46,754 nt of DNA from Phenylobacterium sp. (GCF_016793225.1 NZ_JAEUMN010000010.1:1-46754), one strand, 5' to 3'. Positions 17,284 to 28,088 are shown, numbered from the stretch's first letter. Notes: a model not told the origin generated them from the letters alone. Made by a program: numbers and translations.

Positions 17284-17688
17284 ATGCTCAGGATGCTTAT
17301 GCTGGCGGCTGCCTTGTTGATCGCAGCGCCTGCCGTCGCGCAGAACGTCGCGCCCGACGATGTCGCGAACGGCTTCTTTCAGAAACTGAAATCCGGCCAG
17401 ACGGCCAAGGCTTACCGGGACCTCTGGCAAGGGACGCTCATGGACCGGAAGCAGGCCGAAGTGGACTTCGTCATCAGCCAGACTGACCTGATTATGAAGG
17501 CCTATGGCCCCATGGCGGACTGGGAGCTGATGAAGGACGACGTCCTGTCGCCCAGCTTCCGCATCCGCACCTATCTCGTCCGCTTCGACGCCGGGGCCTT
17601 GTTCTTCAAGCTTCAGTTCTACCGTGCGCCGAGAGGATGGATGGTGCTGAACCTCGATTTCCGCGACCGTTACGCGGCCCTGCCCTAG
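17284..17688 (+). CDS. Small exported protein (DUF4019-like)
   Basis: A 134-residue protein with a strong signal peptide (MLRMLMLAAALLIAAPAVAQ). The mature part resembles small periplasmic proteins of the DUF4019/DUF3887 kind: an initial helix (NGFFQKLKSGQTAKAYRDLW), then a beta-rich segment ending RAPRGWMVLNLDFRDR. The family assignment is tentative and no function is known. It follows the cyclase-like gene by 65 bases on the same strand and could share its transcript. Its stop codon directly abuts the stop of the convergent rsh gene, with no spacer. Confidence 0.65.
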   Translation: MLRMLMLAAALLIAAPAVAQNVAPDDVANGFFQKLKSGQTAKAYRDLWQGTLMDRKQAEVDFVISQTDLIMKAYGPMADWELMKDDVLSPSFRIRTYLVRFDAGALFFKLQFYRAPRGWMVLNLDFRDRYAALP

Positions 17689-19896
<2,208 letters not shown>

Positions 19897-19967
19897 AGGT
19901 GCGTCTTTAGGGGGTGCGGCGGGCTGGACCGCCGCGTCCTGGATCAGAGGGTCTGCGCCTTCCGGGC

Positions 19968-20327
19968 TCAGTACCGCTCCTCCTGGCCGCCGTCACGGTC
20001 GCTCTGCAGCGCGCGGACCAGTTCCAGCTCGCTCATCTGCATGTGGGTCGGATCGGCCAGCAGGGCGAGGGTTTCGGCCTCTTCCTCGGCTTCCGAACGC
20101 TCGTCGACACGCTGCAGGGACGCGATCACGCTCTCCCGCAGTTCCTCGCCATCGACCACGTCGTCGGCGATCTCGCGCAGGGCCACGACCGGGTTCTTGT
20201 CGTTGTCGCGGTCGACCATGATCTGCGAGCCGGCCGAGATGGCGCGGGCGCGATGGGCGGACAGGAGAACGAGCGAGAAGCGGTTCGGGACCTTCTCGAT
20301 GCAGTCTTCGACGGTGACGCGGGCCAT
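19968..20327 (-). CDS. rpoZ: RNA polymerase omega subunit
   Basis: Small subunit that helps assemble and stabilise RNA polymerase and forms part of a ppGpp site in proteobacteria. The 119-residue product begins [20 protein letters not shown] and continues [15 protein letters not shown] and [11 protein letters not shown], the conserved core. The acidic tail ([13 protein letters not shown]) is typical of alphaproteobacterial forms. It is followed by rsh after 71 bases, which links the alarmone enzyme with its target complex. Confidence 0.95.
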   Translation of the reverse strand: MARVTVEDCIEKVPNRFSLVLLSAHRARAISAGSQIMVDRDNDKNPVVALREIADDVVDGEELRESVIASLQRVDERSEAEEEAETLALLADPTHMQMSELELVRALQSDRDGGQEERY

Positions 20328-20417
20328 TCAATCTCTCGGAGCGGCGGGGAAGTAGAACCGGCGAAGATAGAGCTTCGGGCCATTTTGTGCAACGCCGCAA
20401 AGGCCGCAGGCCCGCCG

Positions 20418-20834
20418 TCAGCCTCCGCCGAGGATCCGCTGCGCGTCGGCCTTGAGCTCGGGCGTGAAGGCGTCGCCGAAGTCCTCGATCTCGTAGAGCG
20501 GGCGGACTTCCAGCTCTACCTCACCGTCGCCGTCGAGGGCCGGCCAGCGCTTCGCCCATTCCAGGACCTCGGCCAGGGAGCCCGCTTCGACGAGCGTGAA
20601 GCCGGCGACGATCTCCTTGGTCTCGGCGAACGGGCCGTCGATGACCAGCGGCTTGCCGTTCCGGAACTTGACGCGCGCGCCCTCCCGCGACGGCTTCAGC
20701 CCGTCGCCGCCCAGGATCTTCAGCGAGCGCCCCATCGCCTCGTGGTAGGCCATCATCGCCTCGGCGAGCTCGGGCGTGGCCTCGTCGGCGCCCTCGCTGT
20801 TGGCGTCGGCCTTGCGGATGATGATGAAGCGCAT
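20418..20834 (-). CDS. YCII-related (DGPF-domain) protein
   Basis: A 138-residue protein of the YCII/DGPF family, a ferredoxin-like fold often found beside extracytoplasmic sigma factors. Visible hallmarks are MRFIIIRKA at the start, the DGPFAETKEIVAGFTLVEAGSLAEVLEWAKRWP core and the ending VEVRPLYEIEDF-like strand. No catalytic activity is established for this subgroup. It lies alone between rpoZ and a repeat element, with no sigma factor adjacent. Confidence 0.85.
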   Translation of the reverse strand: MRFIIIRKADANSEGADEATPELAEAMMAYHEAMGRSLKILGGDGLKPSREGARVKFRNGKPLVIDGPFAETKEIVAGFTLVEAGSLAEVLEWAKRWPALDGDGEVELEVRPLYEIEDFGDAFTPELKADAQRILGGG

Positions 20835-20940
20835 GGAGTCCTCCGTGACCCGGCCGCCATGTGCCGGCCGTTCCCGAGCCTAGGACGGACCGCGGTCGCT
20901 GACGCCGACATTCCGGCCGCTTGGGCGACAGTAGGATTCA

Positions 20941-21040
20941 ACCACGAACGACACGAACGACACGAACGGGTCCAGGCGGATAGCCGCGCCGCCTGGAGCG
21001 ACCGCGCGGCGCGTTCGCCTGGTTCGTGTGGCTCGTGGTC
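20941..21040. repeat. Palindromic repeat element with nested hairpin
   Basis: The outer arms accacgaacgacacgaac (20941-20958) and ggttcgtgtggctcgtggtc (21021-21040, read inverted) match at 16 of 18 positions. The left arm continues as three tandem copies of cacgaacga (20943-20969). Inside is a perfect 9-bp hairpin, tccaggcgg/ccgcctgga (20971-20979 with 20989-20997). No coding content is seen in 20835-21073. It looks like a REP/BIME- or MITE-type dispersed repeat. Confidence 0.65.
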
Positions 21041-21073
21041 CAGAGGGCGCCTGCGGCGCGCCTTGCGACGGGA

Positions 21074-21568
21074 TCAGGCGCGCGCGGCGTCGCGACCGAC
21101 GGTCGTCGCGGACACCAGCTCCGCGGCCGTCTTTTCCAGCACGGGATGCCGCCAGTCGGGCGCGATCTCGGCCAGGGGGCCCATGACGAAGAGGCGTTCG
21201 TGGGCGCGGGGGTGCGGGACCACCAGGCCCGGCTCGTCCAGCACGCGGCGGCCATGGGCGATGAGATCCAGGTCGAGGGTGCGCGGCGCGTTGCGGGCCC
21301 AGCGCTCGCGGCCCATCTCGGCCTCCAGCTTGAGAAGGGCGGCCAGCACGCCGGCGGGTCCGGCGTTCGCCTCGACAAGAACGACGCCGTTGCGATACTC
21401 AGGGCCATTGGGATCGGGCCAGGCGGCCGAGCGCCACCAGGACGACCGCACGAGGATTTTCAGGCCGACATCCGGGAACCGCGCCAGCGCCGCCTCCAGG
21501 AGCGCCTCGGACGAGCCGTACGGCCCCGGAAGGTTGCTCCCCAGCGCGATGACGACGGCGTCCTGCAG
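21074..21568 (-). CDS. folK: HPPK, folate pathway pyrophosphokinase; start codon uncertain
   Basis: 2-amino-4-hydroxy-6-hydroxymethyldihydropteridine pyrophosphokinase transfers pyrophosphate from ATP in folate synthesis. The core is clear: AVVIALGSNLPGPYGSS at the N terminus, RSSWWRSAAWPDPNGPEYRNGVV, and the signature RWARNAPRTLDLDLIAHG. Between the in-frame stop at 21596-21598 and IALGSN there is no ATG, GTG or TTG. The coordinates given use a CTG at 21568; an ATC at 21589 has an AGGA about 8 bases upstream. A GTG at 21451 would delete the ATP-binding N terminus. The 5' end abuts or overlaps the divergent NYN gene. The enzyme is probably functional, since every conserved block is intact. 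Confidence 0.8.
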   Translation of the reverse strand: MQDAVVIALGSNLPGPYGSSEALLEAALARFPDVGLKILVRSSWWRSAAWPDPNGPEYRNGVVLVEANAGPAGVLAALLKLEAEMGRERWARNAPRTLDLDLIAHGRRVLDEPGLVVPHPRAHERLFVMGPLAEIAPDWRHPVLEKTAAELVSATTVGRDAARA

Positions 21569-21587
21569 GTCGGGGAGTTGGTTGGCG

Positions 21588-22175
21588 ATGACGTTCTATC
21601 CTACCGACCGGCTGGCCTTGTTCATCGACGGCGCCAACCTCTATTCCGCCGCCAAAAACCTCGGCTTCGACATCGACTACCGGAAGCTCCTCGACGAGTT
21701 CAAGAAGCGCTCGGTGCTGGTCCGGGCCTACTACTACACCGCCCTCGTCGAGAACGAGGATTACTCGCCGATCCGGCCGCTGGTCGACTGGCTGGACTAC
21801 AACGGCTACCGCCTCGTCACGAAGCCGGCGCGAGAGTACGTGGACAGCCACGGCCGCAAGCGCTTCCGGGGCGACATGGACGTCGAGATCGCCGTCGACA
21901 TGCTGGAGATGGCCGAGCATGCCGACCACATGGTGCTGTTCTCCGGCGACGGGGATTTCCGCCGACTGGTTGAGGCCGTGCAGCGCCGGGGCTCGCGGGT
22001 GACGGTCGTCTCGACCGTGAAGAGCCAGCCGCCGATGGTGTCCGACGACCTGCGCCGGCAGGCCGACAACTTCGTGGACCTGGCCGACCTGGCCGACATG
22101 ATCGGCCGGCCCTCGCGCCTGCCGAAGTTCATTTCCGAGAGCCGCGGGCCCGCACGTGAAGACGCCGAGAGCTGA
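21588..22175 (+). CDS. NYN (LabA/DUF88) domain protein, PIN-like ribonuclease fold
   Basis: A 195-residue protein of the LabA/DUF88 group, with a PIN-like fold predicted to cut RNA. Acidic residues expected at the metal site are present: LFIDGANL, then GDMDVEIAVDML, and LFSGDGDFRRLVEAV. A C-terminal stretch rich in Asp and Leu (NFVDLADLADMIG) follows. Many alphaproteobacteria carry this gene between folK and rpoZ-region genes or near uracil-DNA glycosylase. It overlaps the UDG gene by 20 bases. Its RNA target is unknown. Confidence 0.88.
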   Translation: MTFYPTDRLALFIDGANLYSAAKNLGFDIDYRKLLDEFKKRSVLVRAYYYTALVENEDYSPIRPLVDWLDYNGYRLVTKPAREYVDSHGRKRFRGDMDVEIAVDMLEMAEHADHMVLFSGDGDFRRLVEAVQRRGSRVTVVSTVKSQPPMVSDDLRRQADNFVDLADLADMIGRPSRLPKFISESRGPAREDAES

Positions 22176-22809
22176 GGCCCCGCCGGAGGCGCCGGCCGAC
22201 TGCCCGCTCTGCCCGCGCCTGGTGGCCTACCGCGAGGCCAACAAGGTCAGCGTGCCGGGGGGATTCAACGGCGCCGTGGCCTCGTTCGGCGACGAGGCCG
22301 CGCGGCTGTGCGTGGTGGGGCTGGCGCCGGGCCGGATGGGGGCGAACCGCACCGGCCGGCCGTTCACGGGCGACGGCGCCGGGTGGATGCTCTACGAGAC
22401 CCTGCTGAAGACGGGCTTCGCGCAGGGAACCTACGAAGCGCGGCCGGACGACGGCGTCACGCTCGTGGACTGCATGATCACCAACGCCGTGCGCTGCGCC
22501 CCGCCGGGCAACAAGCCGGAGACGGCCGAGGAAGCGACATGCCGGCCGTTCCTCGCCGCCCGCCTGGCCGCCCTGCCCCGGCTGAAGGTGATCGTGACCC
22601 TGGGCGACGTCTCGCGGCGCAACGTGCTGCGGGCGCTGGGGCTGAAAGCCTCGGCGGGGATCGCGGGGCACGGGACCGAGTTCCCGGCGGGCCCCTACAC
22701 GGTGCTGAACAGCTACCACTGCTCGCGACTCAACACGAACACGGGCCGGCTGACGGCGGAGATGTTCGAGGCCGTGTTCCGCCGCGCGCGGGCGATCGTC
22801 GAGGGCTGA
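22156..22809 (+). CDS. Uracil-DNA glycosylase, family 5 (UDGb)-like with Fe-S cluster
   Basis: Removes uracil (and in this family often hypoxanthine) from DNA. The 217-residue product has four likely [4Fe-4S] ligands: Cys16 and Cys19 (CPLC), Cys114 and Cys129. Motif 1 is GLAPGRMGANRTGRPFTGDGAG, in which the water-activating Asp/Asn of other families is absent, as in UDGb. The C-terminal motif is YHCSRLNTNTGRLT, matching the UDGb type (H-P-S-x-x-N-T-x-T-G-R-L) with changes at Pro and Ser. The GTG start lies inside the NYN gene, giving a 20-base overlap and probable translational coupling. Confidence 0.88.
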   Translation: MKTPRAEAPPEAPADCPLCPRLVAYREANKVSVPGGFNGAVASFGDEAARLCVVGLAPGRMGANRTGRPFTGDGAGWMLYETLLKTGFAQGTYEARPDDGVTLVDCMITNAVRCAPPGNKPETAEEATCRPFLAARLAALPRLKVIVTLGDVSRRNVLRALGLKASAGIAGHGTEFPAGPYTVLNSYHCSRLNTNTGRLTAEMFEAVFRRARAIVEG

Positions 22810-22913
22810 CCGCCTCTCCCCGCGCGCCGCAGGCGCGACGAGAAGGTGAGGAGGCTGTTGCCTCTGCGGAAACGCGCAGTTGGGGTAGGCTCTCCGAAAC
22901 TCCGGAGGATCCC

Positions 22914-23726
22914 ATGGCCGACAGCGCCGTCACCGCAGATCAGGACGAAGTGCTCTACGAGGTGAGCGAGCACATCGCGACGATCACCTTCAACCGCCCC
23001 GAGCGGATGAACACGATCTCAGGCCCGATGCTGAACCAGCTCACCGAGCTGCTGCTGAAGGCCGATCGCGACCGGGACGTGCGCTGCATCATCCTGACGG
23101 GCACGGGGCGCGCGTTCTGCGCCGGGCTGAACCTGGGCGGGGCGACCAAGGGCTCGACGGGACTTGAGGGCGCATCGACCTCGACCGACATCGACCTGCG
23201 CGCGACGCCGCCTACGGTGCTGTTCAACCTCGGAACGCCGACCATCTGCGCGCTGAACGGCTCGGCCGCGGGCTACGGGATGGACACGGCGCTGGGCTGC
23301 GACATCCGCATCATGGCCGACAACGCCAAGATGGCCGCGGCCTTCACCAAGCGCGGGATCGTGCCCGAGAGCGGCGGCACCTGGCTGCTGCCGCGGCTGC
23401 TGGGCTGGTCGAAGGCGGCCGAGATCATCTTCACCGGCCGCACCCTGAACGCCGCCGAGTGCGTCGAGCTGGGCTTGGCCTCGCGGGCCGTGCCGGCCGA
23501 CCAGGTGGCGGCCGAGGCGCGCAAGCTGGCGCTGGAGATCGTCGCCAACGCCCCGCTGGCGGTGCAGGCCTCGAAGCGGCTGATGCGCATGGGCCTGTCC
23601 GAGGGCTTCGACGAGCACGTGCACCACGTGTTCCTCCAGCTCCTGCCGCTGCTCAAGACCGAGGACTCGCTGGAAGGCATGCGGGCGTTCATGGAAAAGC
23701 GCGAGCCGGCGTTCAAAGGCCGCTGA
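22914..23726 (+). CDS. Enoyl-CoA hydratase/isomerase family protein
   Basis: A 270-residue crotonase-fold enzyme. The family motifs are present: ITFNRPERMNTIS at the N terminus, GTGRAFCAGLNLGG (first oxyanion-hole segment), ALNGSAAGYGMDTALGCDIRI (second) and the conserved GIVPESGGTWLLPRLLG, with the Glu used by hydratases (PES). It probably hydrates or isomerises an acyl-CoA in fatty-acid or aromatic-acid breakdown; the exact substrate is unclear. GGAGG sits 6 bases before the ATG. It stands alone, with no other beta-oxidation gene in the window. Confidence 0.88.
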   Translation: MADSAVTADQDEVLYEVSEHIATITFNRPERMNTISGPMLNQLTELLLKADRDRDVRCIILTGTGRAFCAGLNLGGATKGSTGLEGASTSTDIDLRATPPTVLFNLGTPTICALNGSAAGYGMDTALGCDIRIMADNAKMAAAFTKRGIVPESGGTWLLPRLLGWSKAAEIIFTGRTLNAAECVELGLASRAVPADQVAAEARKLALEIVANAPLAVQASKRLMRMGLSEGFDEHVHHVFLQLLPLLKTEDSLEGMRAFMEKREPAFKGR

Positions 23727-23893
23727 CCTCAACCGCAGGGATCGGGGCGATCCGCAGAGGTGGTGGGGCCCGGGCGGCCCTGCACACTTCGCGGTCGCTG
23801 CGGTCCAAAGAATGCGCTGCGGGGCGCGCCGCCTATGGCCGATGTCCCGGCGCGCCTGTAGCGTCGCCGCCATCAGCCGCTTCGGATTCCCGC

Positions 23894-25279
23894 GTGAAAC
23901 TCGTCCTTGCCGCCGCGCTCGCGGCCGCCCTCGCCGCCCCTGCCCTGGCCGCTCCGCCGAAGCCGGACCCCGCGCTTCTCGACCGCACCCTTGAGATCCT
24001 GAAGCGGGGCGTGGCGTTCCCGACGGTGGCGGGCCGCGGCCAGACCGTGGCCTACGCCGAGTACCTGAAGAGCGTCCTCGTCGCCGGCGGATACCGGCCG
24101 GACGAGATCACGATCGAGCCGCTGAACGGGACGGCGTTCCTGATCGCCCGCTATCCCGGCACCGACCCGAAGCGGCCGCCGATCGTCATCTCGGGCCACA
24201 TGGACGTGGTCGAGGCCAGGGCCGAGGACTGGGCGCGCGATCCGTTCACGCCGGTCGTCGAGGGCGGCTATCTCTACGGGCGCGGGGCGGACGACAACAA
24301 GGCCGACGTGTCGGTGGTCGTGGCGACGCTGGCGAAGTTGCGGAAGGAGGGCTGGAAGCCCGGCCGCGACGTGGTCCTGGCGCTTTCGGGCGACGAGGAG
24401 ACCACCATGGTCACCACCGCAGAGCTCGCCAGGCGGCTGAAGGGCGCCGAGATGGTGCTGAACGCCGACGGCGGCGGCGGCTCGCTGGACGAGGCCGGCA
24501 AGGCGGTGGCCTACGGCGTCCAGGGCGCCGAGAAGACCTACGCCGACTTCACCATCACCTTCACCGACCCCGGCGGGCACTCGAGCCGGCCTACACCCTC
24601 GAACGCCATCTATCGCCTGTCGGCGGCGCTGGAGAAGCTGCGCGCCTACCGCTTCCCGACGATGCACAACGAGATCACCCGGGCGATGCTGGAGGCGGCG
24701 TCGCGGAGCACGCCGGGCGACCTGGGTGCGGCGATGAAGCGCTTCGCGGCAGATCCCGCCGACAAGGACGCCGTCGAGCGTCTGTCGGCGGACGCGAACT
24801 ACAATCCGGTGCTGCGGACCACCTGCGTCGCGACGATGCTGTCGGGCGGACATGCGCCCAACGCCCTGCCGCAGAAGGCGAGCGCGACGGTGAACTGCCG
24901 GATCTTCCCGGGCACCTCGTCCGAGAGCGTGCGGCGGACCCTCGCGGAGGTGATCGGCGACGCGAGCGTCACGGTGACCCGGGTCGACGACGGCTCGGTC
25001 GACAGCCCCGCCTCGCCGCTGCGGCCGGACGTGATGACGGCGATCCGGAAGGCCGTGCACGCCCGCTTCCCGGGCCTGCCGATCGTGCCGAGCCAGGCGT
25101 CGGGCGCGACCGACAGCATGCATTTCCGCGCCGTGGGAATCCCCAGCTACGGGGTCTCGGGCCTGTTCATGCGGCCCGGCGAGGCCTTCGCCCACGGCCT
25201 CAACGAGAAGGTGCCGATCGCCGCCCTGGACGGCAGCCTCGCGCACTGGGACTCGATCCTGCGCGACCTGGCGAAGTAG
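23894..25279 (+). CDS. Exported M20-family metallopeptidase
   Basis: A 461-residue zinc-dependent exopeptidase or amidohydrolase of family M20 with a signal peptide (MKLVLAAALAAALAAPALA). Predicted metal and catalytic residues are His in ISGHMDVV, Asp in GRGADDNK, the Glu pair in SGDEETT, and the later Asp in NADGGGG. The dimerisation domain starts near TYADFTITFTDPGGHSS. The GTG at 23894 is chosen because it opens the signal peptide. The last metal-ligand segment, EKVPIAAL, has a preceding HGLNE. The substrate is likely peptides or N-acyl amino acids in the periplasm. Confidence 0.88.
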   Translation: MKLVLAAALAAALAAPALAAPPKPDPALLDRTLEILKRGVAFPTVAGRGQTVAYAEYLKSVLVAGGYRPDEITIEPLNGTAFLIARYPGTDPKRPPIVISGHMDVVEARAEDWARDPFTPVVEGGYLYGRGADDNKADVSVVVATLAKLRKEGWKPGRDVVLALSGDEETTMVTTAELARRLKGAEMVLNADGGGGSLDEAGKAVAYGVQGAEKTYADFTITFTDPGGHSSRPTPSNAIYRLSAALEKLRAYRFPTMHNEITRAMLEAASRSTPGDLGAAMKRFAADPADKDAVERLSADANYNPVLRTTCVATMLSGGHAPNALPQKASATVNCRIFPGTSSESVRRTLAEVIGDASVTVTRVDDGSVDSPASPLRPDVMTAIRKAVHARFPGLPIVPSQASGATDSMHFRAVGIPSYGVSGLFMRPGEAFAHGLNEKVPIAALDGSLAHWDSILRDLAK

Positions 25280-25280
25280 G

Positions 25281-25868
25281 TCAGCCGTAGAGCGCCTGCA
25301 GGCGCGCGCGTTCGGCGCGGGAGGCCTCGGCGAAGTCGGCCGACGCCCACAGGCGGTGCTCGCCGCGGGCGTAGGCGGCGGCGTTGCGGGCGTACATCCA
25401 GGCGTTCATGGCGTTGGCGGCGGCGTTGTCCCGCTCGCGCACGACCTTGCCGGGCGCGCCCATGACGATCGAGTTGGGCGGGATGATCGTGCCCTCCTTC
25501 AGGAAGGCCTGGCCGGCGATGATGGAGTTCTCGCCGATCTCGCAGCCGTCCATGATGGTGGCGCCGATGCCCACCAGAACCCGGTCCCCGATCCGGCAGC
25601 CGTGCAGCGTGACGTGATGGGTGATCGAGCAGTCCTCGCCGATAATCGTGCCGGTCCCGGCGCCGATGTGGATCATAACGAAGTCCTGGATGTTGGTGCG
25701 GGCGCCGATGCGCACCTCCAGCACCTCGGCGCGCACCACGACGTTGGGCCAGATGGACGCTTCCGACGCGAGTTCGACTGCGCCGTAGAGCTGCGCACTC
25801 GGGTGCACGAAGGCGTCGGGCGCGATGCGCACGTTGGGGCCGAAGCGGGACTGGGGACCTTGCTGCAT
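25281..25868 (-). CDS. Gamma-carbonic-anhydrase-like left-handed beta-helix protein
   Basis: A 195-residue trimeric-type hexapeptide-repeat protein. The repeats run from about residue 10 to 140 (FGPNVRIAPDAFVHPSA, IGARTNIQDFVMI, IGENSIIAGQAFL), with the zinc-ligand pattern of the gamma-CA family: His67, then HH at 84-85 and His89. Some homologues hydrate CO2, others do not, so activity is not assigned. A C-terminal helical tail is present. It converges with the M20 gene: one base separates the two stops. Confidence 0.85.
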   Translation of the reverse strand: MQQGPQSRFGPNVRIAPDAFVHPSAQLYGAVELASEASIWPNVVVRAEVLEVRIGARTNIQDFVMIHIGAGTGTIIGEDCSITHHVTLHGCRIGDRVLVGIGATIMDGCEIGENSIIAGQAFLKEGTIIPPNSIVMGAPGKVVRERDNAAANAMNAWMYARNAAAYARGEHRLWASADFAEASRAERARLQALYG

Positions 25869-25897
25869 GGCGCGAGCCTAGCGCAGCTTCCGCAGCG

Positions 25898-26620
25898 TCA
25901 GCGCCAGTAGCGGTAGGTCCAGAGCGGCTGGAAGCCGGCGCGGCGATAGAGGCGGCGGGCGGGGTTGGCCTCCTCCACCTGCAGGACCACCCGGCCGATC
26001 CCCTCCGAGGCCAAGGCGCGTCCGAATGCGCCCAGGATCGCCGCCGCATGGCCCCGGCCGCGGGCCTCGGGCGCTGTGCGCATGCCGTGGACGCCGCCCC
26101 ACCCTTCGAACACCGTCAGCACGCCGACGGCGCGGGTCGCCCCGTCCGCGCCGGCGGCGCCGTAACGGGCCGAGGGCGCGCGAGAGAGGTTGCGGATGCG
26201 CAGCGCGCCTTCGGCCGGATCGAAGCCGTCCCCCAGGAAGACCGCGCTCCAGGCGTCGTCGGGCCGCTCCAGCAGCCGCGCCGGCGCGTCGCCCAGGGCC
26301 GCGATGCGGGCCGCCTCGCCTAGCTTCATCACGGTGGGCTGCCGGCCGGCGACGCCGTGACGGGCCGCCGCCTCGCGGATCGGGTCGAGGGCCGGCGTGT
26401 CGGCGAGGCGGAAGGCCGGCGGCAGGCGATGGTCGCGGAAGGCCTCGACGACCCGGTCCACGCTGCGAGGATCGAGGTCGTGAGAGAGGGGCACGGCGCT
26501 CTTGGCGCGGCCGATCGCGCCATCGTCCAGCGGCACCAGCCAGCCGTCCACCTCCAGGACCCGGGGCGGCGCGACCGCGGCCACCACCGACCGCTCGAGC
26601 GCGGCGACGTCGAGGCTCAA
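25898..26620 (-). CDS. GNAT-family N-acetyltransferase
   Basis: A 240-residue acetyl-CoA-dependent transferase. The GNAT core lies in the C-terminal half: [32 protein letters not shown] is the strand-and-pyrophosphate-loop region (R/Q-x-x-G-x-G/A as RGRGHA), and [15 protein letters not shown] is the final motif. The N-terminal half (residues 1-130) is poorly matched. The substrate is unknown. The TTG start overlaps the smpB stop (TTGA), so it is translated after smpB and is part of dapA-smpB-GNAT. Confidence 0.85.
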   Translation of the reverse strand: MSLDVAALERSVVAAVAPPRVLEVDGWLVPLDDGAIGRAKSAVPLSHDLDPRSVDRVVEAFRDHRLPPAFRLADTPALDPIREAAARHGVAGRQPTVMKLGEAARIAALGDAPARLLERPDDAWSAVFLGDGFDPAEGALRIRNLSRAPSARYGAAGADGATRAVGVLTVFEGWGGVHGMRTAPEARGRGHAAAILGAFGRALASEGIGRVVLQVEEANPARRLYRRAGFQPLWTYRYWR

Positions 26621-27075
26621 CCCTTGTCCCGCATGAGCCGGGCCTTGTCGCGCTGCCAGTCCCGCTCGGCCGCCGTCTCGCGCTTGTCGTGGATCTTCTT
26701 GCCCTTGGCGAGCGCCACCTCCAGCTTCGCCAGGCCCTTGTCGGACCAGTAGAGCTTGGTGGGGATCAGGGTCAGGCCTTCGCGCTGGACCGCGCCCATC
26801 AGCCGGTCGATCTCGCGGCGCTTGAGCAGCAGCTTCCGCGGCCGCCGGGGCTCGTGGTTGAAGTGCGGGCCGGCCTGGGCGTACTTCGGGATGTCGGCGT
26901 TCACGAGGACGATCTCGTCGCCTTCGACCGCCGCATAGCTCTCGGCGATATTGGCCTTGCCGTTGCGCAGGCTCTTCACCTCCGAGCCGGTGAGCGCGAG
27001 CCCCGCCTCGAACGTCTGTTCCAGGAAATAGTCGAACCGCGCGCGGCGGTTCTCGGCGATCGTCTTGCCGGCCAT
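26617..27075 (-). CDS. smpB: SsrA-binding protein SmpB
   Basis: Binds tmRNA and brings it to stalled ribosomes for trans-translation. The 152-residue product has the family motifs: N-terminal [37 protein letters not shown], the [13 protein letters not shown] segment and the basic C-terminal tail [16 protein letters not shown]. The start follows the dapA stop by 2 bases. The tmRNA gene itself was not found in the window. Confidence 0.97.
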   Translation of the reverse strand: MAGKTIAENRRARFDYFLEQTFEAGLALTGSEVKSLRNGKANIAESYAAVEGDEIVLVNADIPKYAQAGPHFNHEPRRPRKLLLKRREIDRLMGAVQREGLTLIPTKLYWSDKGLAKLEVALAKGKKIHDKRETAAERDWQRDKARLMRDKG

Positions 27076-27077
27076 GG

Positions 27078-27962
27078 CTAGATAACGCCCGCCTCGCGCA
27101 TTCCGGCCAACACCTCGGCGCGCGCGGCTTCGGAGCACGGCACCAGCGGGAGGCGGCCCTCCTCGCGGCAGAGGCCCAGATGCGACAGCGCGAACTTCGT
27201 GGGGCTGGGGCTGGCGTCGGAGAAGAGCGCCTTGTGCAGCCGGATCAGCCGGTCCTGGCCATAGAGCGCCTCGGCCCAGCGGCCGGCGAGCGCGTCGTTG
27301 TAGAAGGCCGACACCTGCTCGGGCGCCACGTTGCAGGTGACCGAGATGCAGCCATGGCCGCCGTGGGCCATGTAGCCCAGGGCCGAATCGTCGTTGCCCG
27401 AGAGCATCACCCAGTCCTCGCCGCACTCGAGGCGCTGGAGGCTGGCGCGGGGCAGATCGCCGGTGGCGTCCTTGATGCCGACGATGTTCGGGAGCTTCGC
27501 GAGCCGGGCGAGCGTGGCGTTGGAGATGTCGACGCTGGTCCGCGCGGGCACGTTGTAGACCAGGATCGGCAGCTGCACCGCGTCGTTGATCGCCTTGTAG
27601 TGGGCGAAGAGGCCCTCCTGGCTTGGGCGGTTGTAGTAGGGCGTCACCACCAGCGCGGCGTCGCAGCCGATGGCCTTGGCGTGGCGCACCAATTCGATCG
27701 CCTCGTCCGTAGAATTGGAGCCGGCCCCGGGAATCACCGGCACGCGGCCCCGCGCCGTGGCGACGCAGAGCTCCATCACCCGGCGGTGCTCCTCGTGGCT
27801 CAGCGTGGACGCCTCGCCGGTGGTGCCGACGGGAATCAGGCCATGGACGCCGCCGGCGATCTGGCGCTCGACCAGGGCCACGAAGGCGTCCTCGTCGACC
27901 GCGCCGTCGCGGAACGGGGTCACCAGCGCCGGCAGGACGCCGCGGAAGAGAGGTTCGGACAT
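27078..27962 (-). CDS. dapA: 4-hydroxy-tetrahydrodipicolinate synthase
   Basis: Condenses pyruvate with aspartate semialdehyde in the lysine and meso-diaminopimelate pathway, supplying peptidoglycan. The 294-residue TIM-barrel protein carries the Schiff-base Lys164 in GIKDATGD and the catalytic Tyr136 in VYNVPARTS, with GTTGEAST near the N terminus. It is the first gene of dapA-smpB-GNAT. It is divergent from the lytic transglycosylase gene; the 126-base gap contains an inverted repeat, fitting two cell-wall genes that could share regulation (inference). Confidence 0.97.
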   Translation of the reverse strand: MSEPLFRGVLPALVTPFRDGAVDEDAFVALVERQIAGGVHGLIPVGTTGEASTLSHEEHRRVMELCVATARGRVPVIPGAGSNSTDEAIELVRHAKAIGCDAALVVTPYYNRPSQEGLFAHYKAINDAVQLPILVYNVPARTSVDISNATLARLAKLPNIVGIKDATGDLPRASLQRLECGEDWVMLSGNDDSALGYMAHGGHGCISVTCNVAPEQVSAFYNDALAGRWAEALYGQDRLIRLHKALFSDASPSPTKFALSHLGLCREEGRLPLVPCSEAARAEVLAGMREAGVI

Positions 27963-27987
27963 GGGGTGTGCAAAAGGCCGTGAATAT

Positions 27988-28005
27988 GTCGCCTAGTGAG
28001 GCGAC
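27988..28005. promoter_or_regulatory. Inverted repeat in the dapA / slt divergent promoter region
   Basis: gtcgcct (27988-27994) and aggcgac (27999-28005) form a perfect 7-bp inverted repeat with a 4-base spacer, between two divergent genes. It may be an operator or a chance palindrome; the regulator is unknown. Confidence 0.35.
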
Positions 28006-28088
28006 GTTCAGATTTGGCCGGACAATATGTTGCCGCGGGCTTGGCTCGCAATGTCGATTCCATTCATCCCCAGTCGGGGGGAGACAGG

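Noticed and set aside
22815-22845. Hairpin cgcgcc/ggcgcg after the glycosylase gene as a terminator
   Set aside because: The 6-bp stem has no T tract and looks like a decayed copy of a dispersed repeat; not supported as a terminator.
26617-27962. tmRNA gene (ssrA) near smpB
   Set aside because: No tRNA-like ends or tag reading frame with the expected hallmarks were seen nearby; smpB is flanked closely by dapA and a GNAT gene.
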